The notes: generated by a model not told the origin, from the sequence alone. Numbered from the stretch's first letter, positions 24,365 to 36,660 are shown. The stretch: DNA of 64,000 nt from Leuctra nigra (GCA_934045905.1 OW203766.1:16362309-16426308), one strand, 5' to 3'. A program made the numbers and translations.

Positions 24365-27347
24365 AAAATTTTCAGCAAACTGTCATATTTTGAGTTTTTT
24401 TTTATAAAATCGGGCATGGTGAACGAAAAAACCATAATTAGTTGGACTTCTAAACATACGTTGATGTACAACAAATAATGTAGGAAGGGTCACAAAATAC
24501 ACACATTCACATGTGTCCGAAGTGCTCTTGACTTAATTATGAATGACTTGGCGTGGCTCGTTTAAAATGTCCCGCCACTGAACCCGACCATCAGCTCATG
24601 ATGAGCGTTTGCCGCTGTGCTGACGGCGTCAGGAGGTTGTAACTGGGAGGGTGATGCAACTGGGAGGGATAATGGGAGGAGGAGGCGGACATGACACAGC
24701 AGTGCATGGCTGGCAGGTGACCTGTAACTCCATTCAATGACCACAGCTGACCAATCGGATAGCAGCCACTTAACCTTTGTGACGCTCCGTCGCGTATGCA
24801 GTTCACGACCGGACTGATTGTATGTCTTCTTTGTTCTCAGCGCTAAGGTAATGGGAGTAGTTTTCATGCTTTCTAATTTGTATTATTATTATTATTTTTG
24901 TGCACCTACTACTAGTGTTTTATGTGTAAAATAACCCCCAAAACGCGATTCGCGAGGCGCGAATTCGCGAAATATATAAAAATGCTTAATGTTTTTGATT
25001 TCATTGGCATTACCTACTTTACGCTTCAGAGAAAGGCTTTGAGCTTTATGGACTTATCAAGAATTTGATTATTGTAATAAATAAAGGAGATTAAAATGAA
25101 ACGTTGAAAATTTCTTGCACAAATATAGCGTGATTCGGCAGAAACCGAAGTTTTTAGCGCCAGCGTACAAATATAATATTTTCTTTGTTAAAATGTCAAG
25201 AGGTATAAAAATAATGCTCCTTATCCTTGTCAGTGGCCTTTGGGTTCTAAATCGCATCAATTACCGACTGGCACGTCGGTGGCTCGGTCGGCGGCGATGT
25301 GTCATCGGCTGTCGCATAAATCCGTCCGCCTTGTTGACGACAAGATGCTGGATGCTGGGCAGGACCCAGGTGGCCGTGCACTCGGCAGATTAGCATGCTG
25401 CGACAAGATCCAGGTGAGGCTGCGTCACTGCATCACTGGACCACGTCACACCACAAGCGTAACATCGCAGGACTATTGGACACGTTTAGTGGTATTCAAT
25501 CATCTTGTATTCAAAAGTATAATTCAAAGTTTAAAATTATGTTATCTACATCTCGGTCAATGAATCATTCACCAAATTTGAATGTATAAATCTGTGTTTT
25601 AGAAGCAGAAGTCCGGAAGTCCATTATTCAATTACTGAATTTCATAATTCAGAATAAAAACACAGTTAAATGGAAGTATTCTCTTACACAATGGCTCTTT
25701 TCAATATTACAAATTTAAAGGATAAAAGCAGAATTACAGTTTCTTGTGATCACCTTGCTTCTAAGATCACTTATTCCTTCAGTAAAACAAACAAAATACC
25801 GCAAACATTCCCCCAAAAAATCGTATAAAAAGTTAAACGAATATGTGGAGTTGAACAGGATACGGATAAACCAATGAAATGTTACACTATTATCAGTACT
25901 TTCATTGGACCTGTAGATCTTTGTAGAGCGAACCGAAAAAAAAACAGAGATGGAAATAAAAATTCGAATGTCGAACAGAACCGCTAACTTTCACATCTTC
26001 AAAACTTTCGAACTCGCCAAGAAAAAAGCCGCCAAAGTCTGCATTTCGGTCGCTGGATAAGTATCTTGGTCCTCGCCCAAGATCTTCTCCCTCATCACAA
26101 ACTCCAGATCGACTTCAGAACTACTCAATTAGTACACTGTTTCGATTACTTCGAACTTGAATACTTGATCAGAAGTTGGCCCCGAGAGTGGCTTGTAATT
26201 GCATAAGTAAGACGCTACAAGTGGTGATAGACATCAAGTTCAGCTGTATTAGTCAGTGTAATAGAGCAATATCGCGCTGGCTTTGTTACAAATGTTGTTC
26301 AAGAGAAAAGACTACATCGCGGATGATTTGTCGAGAGAACATTCTCAAGACTTCTGCACTCATGTGGAGAATTTCCAAGAATAGAACGTAATGATGTTTT
26401 ATTCAATTTCTGTTATTCTTGGCAGAAAGTATTCTACTGTTGTAGGGAGTTAAATCCACATGATTATTCTTCCAGGAGATATTAGACTCTTCCTGGAAAA
26501 ATGTGGAGCTAAGTTGTGAAACCAGCCGCCAGGGATCCAGTCTACAGCTCATTCAAATGTATTATTTAATGTTCTTTATAGACGACTAAACATCGTCGTC
26601 ATTCAGGATCAAAGAATGAGAGAAAAGAAGAAAGGAAGAGGTTATGTGAACTGGAAAGAATACCACGAAAAACATTAGTTACCTATGTACTACGAATTAC
26701 AAAATAATGCATGGGTCACTCGTTGGTAAAGAAATAATGGACTTGAACCGAATATATGTTGCTAACCTTTGAACTTCTATCTCGTCCTTAGAATGTTCAT
26801 AACTTCATAAGCATTCCCTAAAATAAGAAGGAATAATTGAGTGAGTTTAGGTAAGTAGGTAGGTGGACCCCAGTTAGGTATTTCTTCAAATTTTTTAATT
26901 GATTTTTGAACTAAATACGAGTTTTATAACCCTAAACAGTTAAAAGGTTCATCTTTATTATGATCATATTAGAAAAAATGTGCTAGTAAACTATCAGATT
27001 TTGAAACAAACTTAATTTTAACAGGCTCTACCCGCTAACTATTTCAATAAACATTCAACAGCCTGGGTCGTCTTAAGTTTCTTGCGAACAAGTTCTTCTC
27101 TTCAACGTCTAGTACCTAATCCCTCTCCCCAGCCAATACTGCCTATCTCGACAATAATCATTTGCAACGAGCCAGCAAAGTCGCAATCCGTTTTGCAACT
27201 CCGAGGTTCTCTCAGCACATTACCTGCTATTGATGTCAGATCAACGCGAGACCGAAGAAGCTCAATGTGTCTCCATTGAAGCTGATATTAGTTCATACGA
27301 GTTGGTTTATTGCTTTTCCTATAACTTGATCGTGCGGTGAAGAGGGT
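24365..27347. other. intergenic DNA
   Basis: (ATT)n at 24883-24897 and a decayed family B fragment near 25600. Frames up to 107 codons (25240-25563) lack domains and splice support. Confidence 0.
25600..25720. mobile_element. decayed MITE family B fragment
   Basis: Resembles the family end (TTAGAAGCAGAAGTCCGGAAG) and the interior motif AGTATTCTCTTACACAATG in the right spacing. The other end cannot be found. Confidence 0.
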
Positions 27348-27363
27348 GGGGGGGGGGGGGGGG
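27348..27363. repeat. poly(G), 16 bases
   Basis: Uninterrupted G run in otherwise unremarkable intergenic DNA. Confidence 0.
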
Positions 27364-28171
27364 AGCATCGCAAGCAATCTCGGAGATCTCTTAGGAAATC
27401 AAATAAGTCGTGTAATAATATCATTCTTAACATAAGGTGGAGTAACTAAGTTGCGGGAGTATATTATAATTTCTCGGAAGCGTTATTAAATTTCCGGGTT
27501 CCGTCCCGGATCTTGGAACTGGAACTAACAATGTACCTTCAAGAGTAATCTGATTAATTACATACCTAATCAGCGCTTACTCCAGTTTGAAACAGAGGTT
27601 ATTTAGGTTACGGTTTATTCAGTTACGAGCGGCGAGCAGACGCCGTGTCGGACTAAGTTTAAACTTGAAACTCACTTGGAGCAATGATTTTAGCTGATTG
27701 GTAGAAGTTAACTCGGGGGGGATAAAAACACCGACCACTCTCATTAGATGCTGGAGATGAGATAGCTTGACTGGATTGCTTACAGCGATCTCAGTCAAAT
27801 TCTCACGGCCTATCAAACATGACTTGCCCACCCTCCACGGTTTGCGTCTTCGGAAATCTCAAATCCAATTTGCGTCGAGTCGCATGTTTAGCTTCGGGCA
27901 ATTTCCCGTCAGCTTTGAAAACGTTACAGTTATTTATTTATAAGCTAAAAAATAAATAACATAGCTTAATTTGAGAACACGAGATTTTTTTTATCAAAAC
28001 TGTATCAGAATTTTAAGAGGCAGTCCAAAACGCTGTTATTAAAATATAAAAATAAACGTAGTGGAGTGGTTGGCATAGCAATCGAAAGATCAACATATGT
28101 ATCAGATATTATGTAAAAGAAAGTTGTGGCATTATATCAGTCCGAATATTGAAATATTACATTTTGTCAAA

Positions 28172-28282
28172 AATTACAATTGGTGGCAGATGTTGGATCT
28201 AAATATTAAATCTTAAGATTTGCTAAGAGAACGCAAAAACATATATATTTTTAAAACTCTCACATCTGCCACCATTTGTAAT
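28172..28282. mobile_element. small inverted-repeat element
   Basis: ATTACAATTGGTGGCAGATG at the left and CATCTGCCACCATTTGTAAT at the right are inverted. Single ends of the same type occur at 10015-10035, 20845-20868 and 21333-21357. Confidence 0.
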
Positions 28283-28691
28283 AGTGACATAAATGTAATT
28301 TTGAACATACAGGCTGATATACTGCTAAAACTTTCTTCCCCACGATGCTACGCAAAAGTTCCCCGTTTGTCCAACCCTACAAGATTGAGCCATTCGTCCT
28401 CGATAAATGTTGAGCAATAAACATGGTCGGTCGAGTCGACGAGAAGCCACCAACTCGACCGAGCCACCGCGACATCGGCCCACACGCGCGCTCTCTCTCG
28501 GACAGTTCACACACGAGGCCGGAATCCCAAGAGAAGTGGCGACAAGAGAGAAAGAAGGCGTAGAGTGGTGGATCCGCCATGCAGGGGTGTACAATACTCA
28601 CAGCACTGGGGAGTTGTCAGGACATGGTGACGCACATTACACATTTGAGATTATGAATGCAACTTATGTGCATGCCATTTATGTCTTTTAA

Positions 28692-29626
28692 GACGGCTGT
28701 GTAGTGAGCGTGGCCGTGAAGAATTTTTTAATCGATTTTTATCAGTATCTTTTACCAATGTAATTGTTAATAAAATCAGGCTTTGTACGAGTATTCAGAA
28801 CTGTTCAATAAAAATAATGTCATAGTTTTGAATAGATTATTAGTTTTATTTCGTCCTACAGACGTTTAGAGCCAGATTTTTACTAATTTTCAGGCACTAA
28901 ACGTCTGTAGGACAAAATAAAAATAATAATAAGCCATTCCAAGTTATGAAATTATTTTCATTTAAAGTGGTTCCATCGTTTCGGCATAGGAATGAGAATT
29001 TGCTGTAATTCACACCAAAGATTAATGAAACCATATTACATACAACAAGCAAAAAATATTTGCCCCTTACGGTATCATATTATTAGATATTCTTGATTGA
29101 AGATCATCTTTTCCCCCATAAGATAACACAGGTAGACATGAAATCGTCCTGGAAAATTGGCCTTAAATTGCTCCTAAAACCGCAAGAGGAATGACAAATT
29201 ATTGAAAATAGTCTCAAATTAAAGACAATAATTTTTAGAATAAGACTGCCGTTTGAAAATATGGGGTCACGGGCCAAATAAGAAAGAAACTGTGTATAAT
29301 GTGTAAAATTTACCATAAATCTGGCAACATTGCACTACAAATATGAATTATTTTGGGATAGTTTAATTGGAACTTCAATTAAAAACATCTAATTGGAGCA
29401 CACGGTAAGATATAATTGTGTTATACTGTTGTTTGAGGTATTATTTCATCAGAGATTTGTATGAATTACGGCGAATTCTAAGCACCTTGGCTGGAGCAGT
29501 GGGACCACTTTAACTGTTCTGAAGACTCATACAAAGCCCTATTTTATAAACAATTGCATTGGTAAAAGATATTGATAACAATCTATTAAAAAAACTCTTT
29601 AAGGTCAAACTAACTACTCAGCCGCC
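28692..29626. mobile_element. MITE family A, copy 2, split by an insertion
   Basis: Left part 28692-28965 and right part 29510-29626 together match copy 1 (same ends, GACGGCTGTGTAGT and CTACTCAGCCGCC, same central hairpin at ~28855-28915). Flanks are TTAA on the left and TTAT on the right. The gap is occupied by a different element at 28966-29509. Confidence 0.
28966..29509. mobile_element. TTAA-flanked non-autonomous element nested in MITE A copy 2
   Basis: A 544-bp insert with short terminal inverted repeats (AGTGGTTCCA and its partner from TGGGACCACT) and an exact TTAA at both borders (28962-28965, 29510-29513). Removing it with one TTAA restores the arm sequence of the other copies (TTTCAT-TTAA-CTGTTCTG against TTTCAT-TGAA-CAGTTATG). 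TTAA targets are typical of piggyBac-type transposases, but the ends do not show a CCC start, so the superfamily is open. It has no coding capacity. Confidence 0.
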
Positions 29627-29750
29627 TTATACAAAATTGTGTGCAAAGGGGGGATGTGTAACAAAAGATGAACAAGAATTTCTGCCGCGTGAATCAGGAT
29701 TTCTACTAGATTTAATCCACTTTTGCTAGTCTTATACTTTTATATTTTAG

Positions 29751-29915
29751 TGGGGTTTAACGTCACACTATTCTGCAACTAGTCTAATAACAACGGAATA
29801 ATGATGATGAAAAAAAGAAAATATATTATGAAAAATGGGCAAGGATGAAGGGAAAAGGAAGGAGGCTGGAGTGGCCCATTAACACGGAACCTTCCCGAAA
29901 CGCTCAGTAAGAAAG
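29751..29915 (-). mobile_element. SINE fragment (inverted)
   Basis: Reverse complement of the SINE body and tail: TTTAACGTCACACTATTCTGC, an AATGATGATG run, then GGAAGGAGGC and GGAACCTTCCC. The tRNA-like head is missing or unrecognisable. It starts 125 bp beyond MITE A copy 2. Confidence 0.
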
Positions 29916-31281
29916 AACGGTAACGGTAATCATCCTCGGGAACTCTCCAGCCAGTTAATACCTTGGCATACTTGCTCAGTTCTACTACTCGTATTTTACT
30001 ACGTCTAGTCGTCTAACCCTTTGATTTTTCTATAAATTGCTTTAATATTGTTCTTTTAGCTCTAAACAATGTAGCCTCTAGGTGTGTTATATTGTCAATA
30101 ACGCTCCTTACAACGGTGACAGCACGAAGTAGACGAGTAATAAAGAATCTGATAGCGACAATGATGGTTGATGTTGCACACTTGAAGAGTGAAGATCATT
30201 TCACAACTGGACTGGAGCAGGATGACAAGATGTAGTGATGGACAGAGATAATGATATCATCAGAGTGACAGTTGTCATTGAGCATATATCATGACTTAAT
30301 GACTTAATGGTTCCGTCATTCATCATTGTAACCGTGTGCACAGCTCTTAAACCAGTTCGTGCCAAACGTTATGATATGTTTGTGAAGTTCAAGATTATTT
30401 CGTAACAGTTTTTTAAGGACCGCAAGTGCATACTGACAAATGAGATCGCGTAAAGGTTCAGAGCTGTAGAATATGTACACATAAGATCCACGTGAAATCT
30501 GACAAATGTTTGCACATTTACAGCTTTCCTTCACAACTTCTTACAATGACAGAAATCAGTCTGGAAGACTTATGATAGAGTACAAGTTTTTTTTCTTCGC
30601 ATATAACTGTTTTGGCAAGTGTGGTAAACGCTTCCAGCTTGAAATAGTTTTAGTCGAACCATTGTTAAGGTGAAGGATGAATAGGGCTTTTAAGTTGACT
30701 GCCTTTGACAAAGGTATTTTCCTACTTTTTAACTTTTCATCTCCCTACAACTAAAGCGGTTATATTTTGCACAAATCCGCTGGAAAAAAACACCACGTCA
30801 CTTTTTAATCAACATTTAAAACAAAATGTTCATTGATGCACAAAGAGAATTTCATTCGCTTCAAAATACATCCTATCCACAAAACAACCGCCACGAACTA
30901 AACATGGCTGCTTCTAAACTCTCCCTCGCGTCAATGTGTTACGATCAGGAGCAAGACGGAGGCTGGAGGTGGTCACGTGATATCCGATAGCGATGAGGAG
31001 TTATGTAATCGCGCCCCCGAGTAGCAGCGCTTTATGATAATGTTACGCGATCCTCACCTCAGCGCAGACATGTTTCTGCTGTCTTCTAACGGCAGCATTG
31101 TGCACCCCCCGGTGAAAGGAAGCGGAAAAAAAGACGCCGAAAATGGTAAAATCGATTCCTAGATAAATCGCGGCGGACTCTTAAGAGGCCTGCGTAAGAT
31201 AGCGGAACACGAACTGTTCTTCAAAGAGTTTTATTTTTAAATGTGTCTTTACTTTACACTAACATAATTTTGAAAAATCAT
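29916..31281. other. intergenic DNA
   Basis: No gene or intact repeat seen. Confidence 0.
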
Positions 31282-31464
31282 ATATTAGCGACCCTGCTAA
31301 TAGACTAAAATGCCATTCACTGGGCCCTCTAGTATGGCAGTGTTAAAGACGATATTTTACGACAAATATCGTATTTAACACTTTGCGGTCGTACCAGAGG
31401 TCGTAATCTGCTATAGTAATGTGGCATAATTTAGTATGTTAGCTTGAAAGGGTCGCTAATATAT
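31282..31464. mobile_element. MITE with ATATTAGCGACCC ends, copy 1
   Basis: ATATTAGCGACCCT at the left and AGGGTCGCTAATAT at the right are inverted repeats. The interior has a palindromic GATATTTTACGACAAATATC core and CGTACCAGAGGTCG. Confidence 0.
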
Positions 31465-31469
31465 ATATT

Positions 31470-31771
31470 TTTTTAAATTATACTAAATAATGCCACATAC
31501 TAGAGCGTCTCTGGAGTATAGTCAAGGAAACTAGATGGTTCATACTCTATCTCTCTCTGCTCCATATAAAAACATGTTTATGTTATGGGTCAGAGAGAGG
31601 CAGAGTATGAACCATCTAGTTTCCCTGACTGTACATGACGACCTCTGGTACGACCTCAAAGTGTGAAATACGATATTTATCGTAAAATAATCGTTCAACA
31701 CTTTGAGGTCATACTAGAGCGCATAAAAAGTGTGACATTATAGTCTATTAGCTTGAAAGGGTCGCTAATAT
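31470..31771. mobile_element. MITE with GGGTCGCTAATAT end, copy 2 (left end lost)
   Basis: Shares the CGATATTTATCGTAAAATAA core, ACACTTTGAGGTCATACTAG and the right terminus with copy 1, arranged in tandem. It is split by the palindrome 31519-31631. Confidence 0.
31519..31631. mobile_element. 113-bp palindromic element with TA flanks
   Basis: Arms of about 45 bp: TAGTCAAGGAAACTAGATGG and its near-complement ending CCCTGACTG. TA is present directly outside both ends, a Tc1/mariner-type signature. It is inserted in the older MITE copy 2. Confidence 0.
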
Positions 31772-32050
31772 CTTATTATTAAAAATTCTGATAGTGACGA
31801 AGACAAATTTAAAAAAAATAAGAACTTTGCATTTCCCTCGCTTACACAGGCCACTTACGGTCACACGAAACTACCCCGCACCGCCCTATTCTTCTTGACT
31901 CACTTCACAAGGACCAATTTTCCCCCATCCCCCCTACACTATCACTTGACGAGCTTTAAGCTGCCAATCAACATCTTATTATCGTCATGATCAAGAATGT
32001 CGCTCTGGATGACAACAAATTGAATGATGAACTCTGTAAGCAACTCTACT

Positions 32051-32063
32051 CCCCCCCCCCCCC
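32051..32063. repeat. poly(C), 13 bases
   Basis: Uninterrupted C run between AT-rich flanks. Confidence 0.
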
Positions 32064-32453
32064 ATATGACTGGCAAACAAATTGTGTTGCCGTGATCCAT
32101 TCAAAGAGGACGGGGCGCTGAACAAAGATTAATGGAAGGACGAAAGAAAAACTCGGCTTATCAAAGCGAATAAAAGCAGAGATGAAATTAATATATTGCG
32201 AAATGAAAAAGAAAATACATAGTCACTTAGATGTCATCAATCTCGATTTAAAATATTTTACGTCGGAATTGCTTTTTAAGCTAATAAATACGCGATTTTT
32301 ATCTTTATGGGAAAAATGACGTTGACAAAAATGCATGTACTCACTGAATTCCATAAACGACGAGCTACGAAGACAATATTCGAAATAAAAAAACATTTAA
32401 AACATATTGTATTACAGTAATTCGACATATTCCATACTATTTTTTAAATTACA

Positions 32454-33619
32454 GTTTTCAACGTTCATTTGTGAATACGCCCCTGGAGGGAATTGTGTTG
32501 CTCTTAATCCCGTGGCTTTTCTACCAGGCTGCGAACAGTGCGAATTTAAACACCACTAAAATAGAGAAACAAACACCTCTCTACATTCAGCAACGCGATT
32601 ATTTTGGAATCTTCATCATTGCCTCTGAGTCAGGTGTGAAGTGTGCTAAAGCCTCTGAGTCAGGTGTGAAGTGTGCTAAAGCCTCTGAGTCAGGTGTGAA
32701 GTGTGCTAAAGCCTCTGAGTCAGGTGTGAAGTGTGCTAAAGCCTCTGAGTCAGGTGTGAAGTGTGCTAAAGCCTCTGAGTCAGGTGTGAAGTGTGCTAAA
32801 GCCTCTGAGTCAGGTGTGAAGTGTGCTAAAGCCTCTGAGTCAGGTGTGAAGTGTGCTAAAGCCTCTGAATCAGGTGTGAAGTGTGCTAAAGCCTCTGAGT
32901 CAGGTGTGAAGTGTGCTAAAGCCTCTGAGTCAGGTGTGAAGTGTGCTAAAGCCTCTGAGTCAGGTGTGAAGTGTGCTAAAGCCTCTGAGTCAGGTGTGAA
33001 GTGTGCTTAAGCCTCTGAGTCAGGTGTGAAGTGTGCTAAAGCCTCTGAGTCAGGTGTGAAGTGTGCTAAAGCCTCTGAGTCAGGTGTGAAGTGTGCTAAA
33101 GCCTCCGAGTCAGGTGTGAAGTGTGCTAAAGCCTCTGAGTCAGGTGTGAAGTGTGCTAAAGCCTCTGAGTCAGGTGTGAAGTGTGCTAAAGCCTCCGAGT
33201 CAGGTGTGAAGTGTGCTAAAGCCTCTGAGTCAGGTGTGAAGTGTGCTAAAGCCTCTGAATCAGGTGTGAAGTGTGCTAAAGCCTCTGAGTCAGGTGTGAA
33301 GTGTGCTAAAGCCTCTGAGTCAGGTGTGAAGTGTGCTAAAGCCTCTGAGTCAGGTGTGAAGTGTGCTAATGCCTCTGAGTCAGGTGTGAAGTGTGCTAAA
33401 GCCTCTGAGTCAGGTGTGAAGTGTGCTAAAGCCTCTGAGTCAGGTGTGAAGTGTGCTAATGCCTCCGAGTCAGGTGTGAAGTGTGCTAAAGCCTCTGAGT
33501 CAGGTGTGAAGTGTGCTAAAGCCTCTGAGTCAGGTGTGAAGTGTGCTAAAGATGATAATTGCATGACATTGACCGAACTAAAGTTTTGTTTCACTTCTTC
33601 TCTCGCGCAATCGCATTGA
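32454..33619 (+). pseudogene. possible exon reading into the 30-bp minisatellite (doubtful)
   Basis: A good acceptor-like sequence (TTTTTTAAATTACAG) ends at 32453. The frame after it is open through a hydrophobic segment (IVLLLIPWLF) and 55 further codons into the 31 repeats, then to a stop at 33617. The only break is TAA at 33008. There is no ATG: the longest open stretch would start at GTG, which is not a normal insect start. The minus strand offers ATG then LAHFTPDSEA repeats, broken at the same TAA. A satellite without coding function explains it equally well. Confidence 0.
32621..33550. repeat. 30-bp minisatellite, 31 copies, open in both strands
   Basis: Thirty-one head-to-tail units of GCCTCTGAGTCAGGTGTGAA plus GTGTGCTAAA with no length variation. 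Plus-strand translation is ASESGVKCAK, minus-strand LAHFTPDSEA. Only four positions vary: T6C, G9A, A30T and one A28T. A28T makes TAA in both strands at 33007-33009 and splits both frames. Confidence 0.
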
Positions 33620-33800
33620 CACAGCAGGGATCAGTGACGTCATCATCATACAAATCCGTGTGCTTATTTCCACTTGATCAGCTTGACCGCCTCGTCGCGA
33701 CCTTGACCCAGTCACGTGGTCTCGCTTCAATGAATCCCGACAAAGAGAGCCGCTACTTATGAATCATTGCGTGTGATAGACGAAGAGAGCGCATAATTAT

Positions 33801-34278
33801 GGATCTCAGAAGTAGAAGAGCGGAGGTCCATTTTTAAGTTGCACACTTTTGGAATGATGTAATCAAAATATATCAATGTGCATTTAGGATGGCTAAAAAT
33901 CAGGACCTTGTATAGCTACAAAAACATAGTTTTTCAGGTGAGCAGAAAAACTGTTTACAAAAAGTTAGTTCACAAATAAGACAAGGAGCTGCTTCAGTCT
34001 TGTTTTCTGTCTTTATTATTCTAGTTGGAGATACAAGCTATGTGATGTTGTATTTATTTTTAAATATTTTTAGATATCAAACTCATTTTCGTCCAAATTG
34101 AGATACGGGTCCTGGTTCTTAACCATCGATGTCAACAAATACTGAAGTATTCTCTTATAGGTATATTGACTTATGACACCATTACAAATATGATTGGATA
34201 AAGGCAGAATTACTTGTTTTTGAGCTCACCTCAAGAATATTTGAAATGGACTTCCGGTCTTTTACTTCTGAGGTACAG
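33801..34278. mobile_element. MITE family B copy (long form)
   Basis: 478 bp, from CTCAGAAGTAGAAGAGCGGA to CTTTTACTTCTGAGGTACAG. It shares GTTGCACACTTTTGGAATGA and GAAGTATTCTCTTA with other copies. It starts immediately after the possible exon beside the 30-bp minisatellite. Confidence 0.
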
Positions 34279-34323
34279 TATCGTCTTTGTTCATCAATTC
34301 CCACTACCGTCCTTTCTGACACG

Positions 34324-34412
34324 TCTTTTGTGGTTTCTCCTATAACAATAAGTTCCCAAATAATGGGAAGGTATTCTACAAATAGGCCGCGACCGTCTCC
34401 TTCCCACAGCCG
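34324..34412 (+). mobile_element. SINE fragment (body only)
   Basis: TTTTGTGGTTTCTCC, then ATGGGAAGGTATTCTACAAA and TAGGCCGCGACCGTCTCCTT align with the body of the SINE at 11780-11860. The head and tail are absent. Confidence 0.
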
Positions 34413-36289
34413 ATGACACCAAGACAAAGATAATAAATAATTGGTACATATCTCGAGCTTGCTGCCAGCTGGGATGCTGCTGCTATATTGGATCTGAACT
34501 TTGCTATGTCAACAATTAACAATAGCAGAGATTGCCATGTGTAAATATTTTAAGAAGAGAAGTAAGTGATATTGGAAGTTCTCACACTTCCACGTAAGCG
34601 TGTAGACAAAAGAACAGAGATACGATATAATGATGTGAGGGTTACCTAGTTATTATGTATGAACGCATCTCATACTCAGTATTAAAGGGTCTTAAATGTT
34701 ATACCAACAGAGGATAGGAATCAAATTTTCGCACACGCAACTTCAACCGACTCTTGAAAGTTTACACATATGTCACTTTAATACTGAGAGCGTGATATTT
34801 GTTTGATATGGTAGGAAACCGAGAGTTTCACTATTTGAATGCATTGACACTCAAATAAAGCTATGAACCACACATTTACAACGAACGCGTACTGCAAATA
34901 TAAAAAAATACGAGAATTTTCATAAATTCAGTAATTTAAACGTTTTACACAGAGCTAGTGCATGTCTAATTGCGTCCTAGAGAGACGATAAATCTTCATG
35001 ACAGGCTAACCACGGTTAATAAAAGGCGTTGTAGTTAACTGCATTTGTTCACACTACCATGTTAATCAAGATTAAACGCTTAACCGCGATTAATGATACT
35101 GACTCGGCTGCATCCAGAAGCTAATTCTCGTCATCAGAATTCAGAGATATCGACATAGCTTTTCAATCACTCAAATTATTAAAAATTAAAAAAAAAGTTT
35201 GCTTAGCTATTTATTGATTGGACATTAGAAATTAGACCACCAAGTTATACCGAATTTGTGCCCAAACGCAACACAATTGGGTGAAGAAATTGGCACAAAA
35301 ATGTGTTTAAGTTTGTAACTAGATGCACAAACTATTTTGCTCACTTTAAATAATTTCAATTCCTGAACTGATATGAAAATGAAGAAACATAATCGCAAGA
35401 AAGTACCTGGGGGATTCTCCTGCATAAAACATGTTGATATCGATACGGTCCGCCACTTGATTGTCTTCTCTCCACAGTTCTCCGCCCAGCGCTAATTGGA
35501 GTCGGTAATCGCAGCCAACTCGGCAAACAAAAGACGGAGAGTCGCAGAATCCCATGAATATCGATCTCGACAAGATTAAACACTCCGAGAGTCCTCAGAG
35601 ACCCGGGTTCAATCCCACCCAGTCTCATGACAATACATTGACGTGCAGAGATGTTACGCTCAAGAAAAACTATTTGTGGGGGCATCACCCAATCTGTTCT
35701 CCGACGGAATCCGCCTTTTTTGGATTGTGACGTTTCGTTCAATGTTCGGCTACGTGACAAAAAGTCGCCAATCCCGCTGAAAATCATCCGCTCATATCTT
35801 TTATATAATTTTTTTAAGAATGCCAAGTTTTTCAAAGAGTACCTACTTTATTTACAACTTTGTACCGGTTACAACTCAATAAATGACGACGATCACTCTT
35901 AATTTAAACATAAACTGAACACATAACACAAGTAACATTATTGTCAATATCCTGTTATGTTCAAGTACATACGTAATTACATTGTAGATGTATCCGACTT
36001 CATCGCCTCCAGCAAGAGATGAGTTCACGTCGAACTCCCATCTCCATCTAATCCCTGGTTTATAATACTAAATACCATCAAGCTGAAGTATTCTTGTCAG
36101 ATTATTGGAAGTTTCCGCAAGAGAGTATAATAAACTACGATATTGCTCTTCGGTTTACTACATTTTTATTTCACGACAGAACACCAGAATAAATATTTTA
36201 CTGTATATTTGTCGATTTACTTTACGATTGTTGTTAAGAGTTGCATTTGTCAGACCTTCTGACCTACATTCTCATCCCCGTTCGTTAAT
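34413..36289. other. intergenic DNA
   Basis: A box-B-like GGGTTCAATCCCACCC at 35606-35621 may be a tRNA-derived remnant. A 159-codon minus-strand frame (35356-35835) runs through it and shows no domain. Confidence 0.
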
Positions 36290-36660
36290 CCGCGTCATCG
36301 TCGTCGACCGCAGACGACGTCCCAGGCGTGCCCGTGCGCACACGACGCCACAATACCGCGGCGTCGGCGGCGTCGTGGCTTACAAGAGACGCGAGCGTCG
36401 ACAGCGTCGTCGCGACGTCCCGAGCGTGTGCAAGCACATGCAGGACCGCCGCCACAAGACCGCGGCGTCGGCGGCGTCGTGGCTTACTCGAGACGCGGAT
36501 GTGACCGAGGACGTCGTCGTGGCTTACACGAGACATGGGCGTCGCCGGAGAAAAGTTACAAATCCGGTGCTAGATCTCGACCGAGGCGTCTGGCGAGGAC
36601 GTCGAGGTTTAGATGTGACATGGACGTCGCGGCGGTGACCCATGACGTCGTCGTGGATTA
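36290..36660. repeat. CpG-rich repeat block
   Basis: A module GCGGCGTCGGCGGCGTCGTG followed by GCTTAC and GAGAC recurs at ~36358, ~36463 and, shortened, ~36513 and ~36640. GACGTC is frequent. Arg-rich open frames (up to 177 codons) follow from the composition. MITE A copy 3 is inserted at its right edge, with similar DNA resuming after 37003. Confidence 0.

Noticed and set aside
35356..35835. 159-codon minus-strand frame
   Set aside because: Crosses a tRNA-like box B remnant; no domain and no splice signals that extend it.
36105..36638. 177-codon Arg-rich frame
   Set aside because: Composition follows from the CGTCG-rich tandem module. No domain, and opposing frames are also open.
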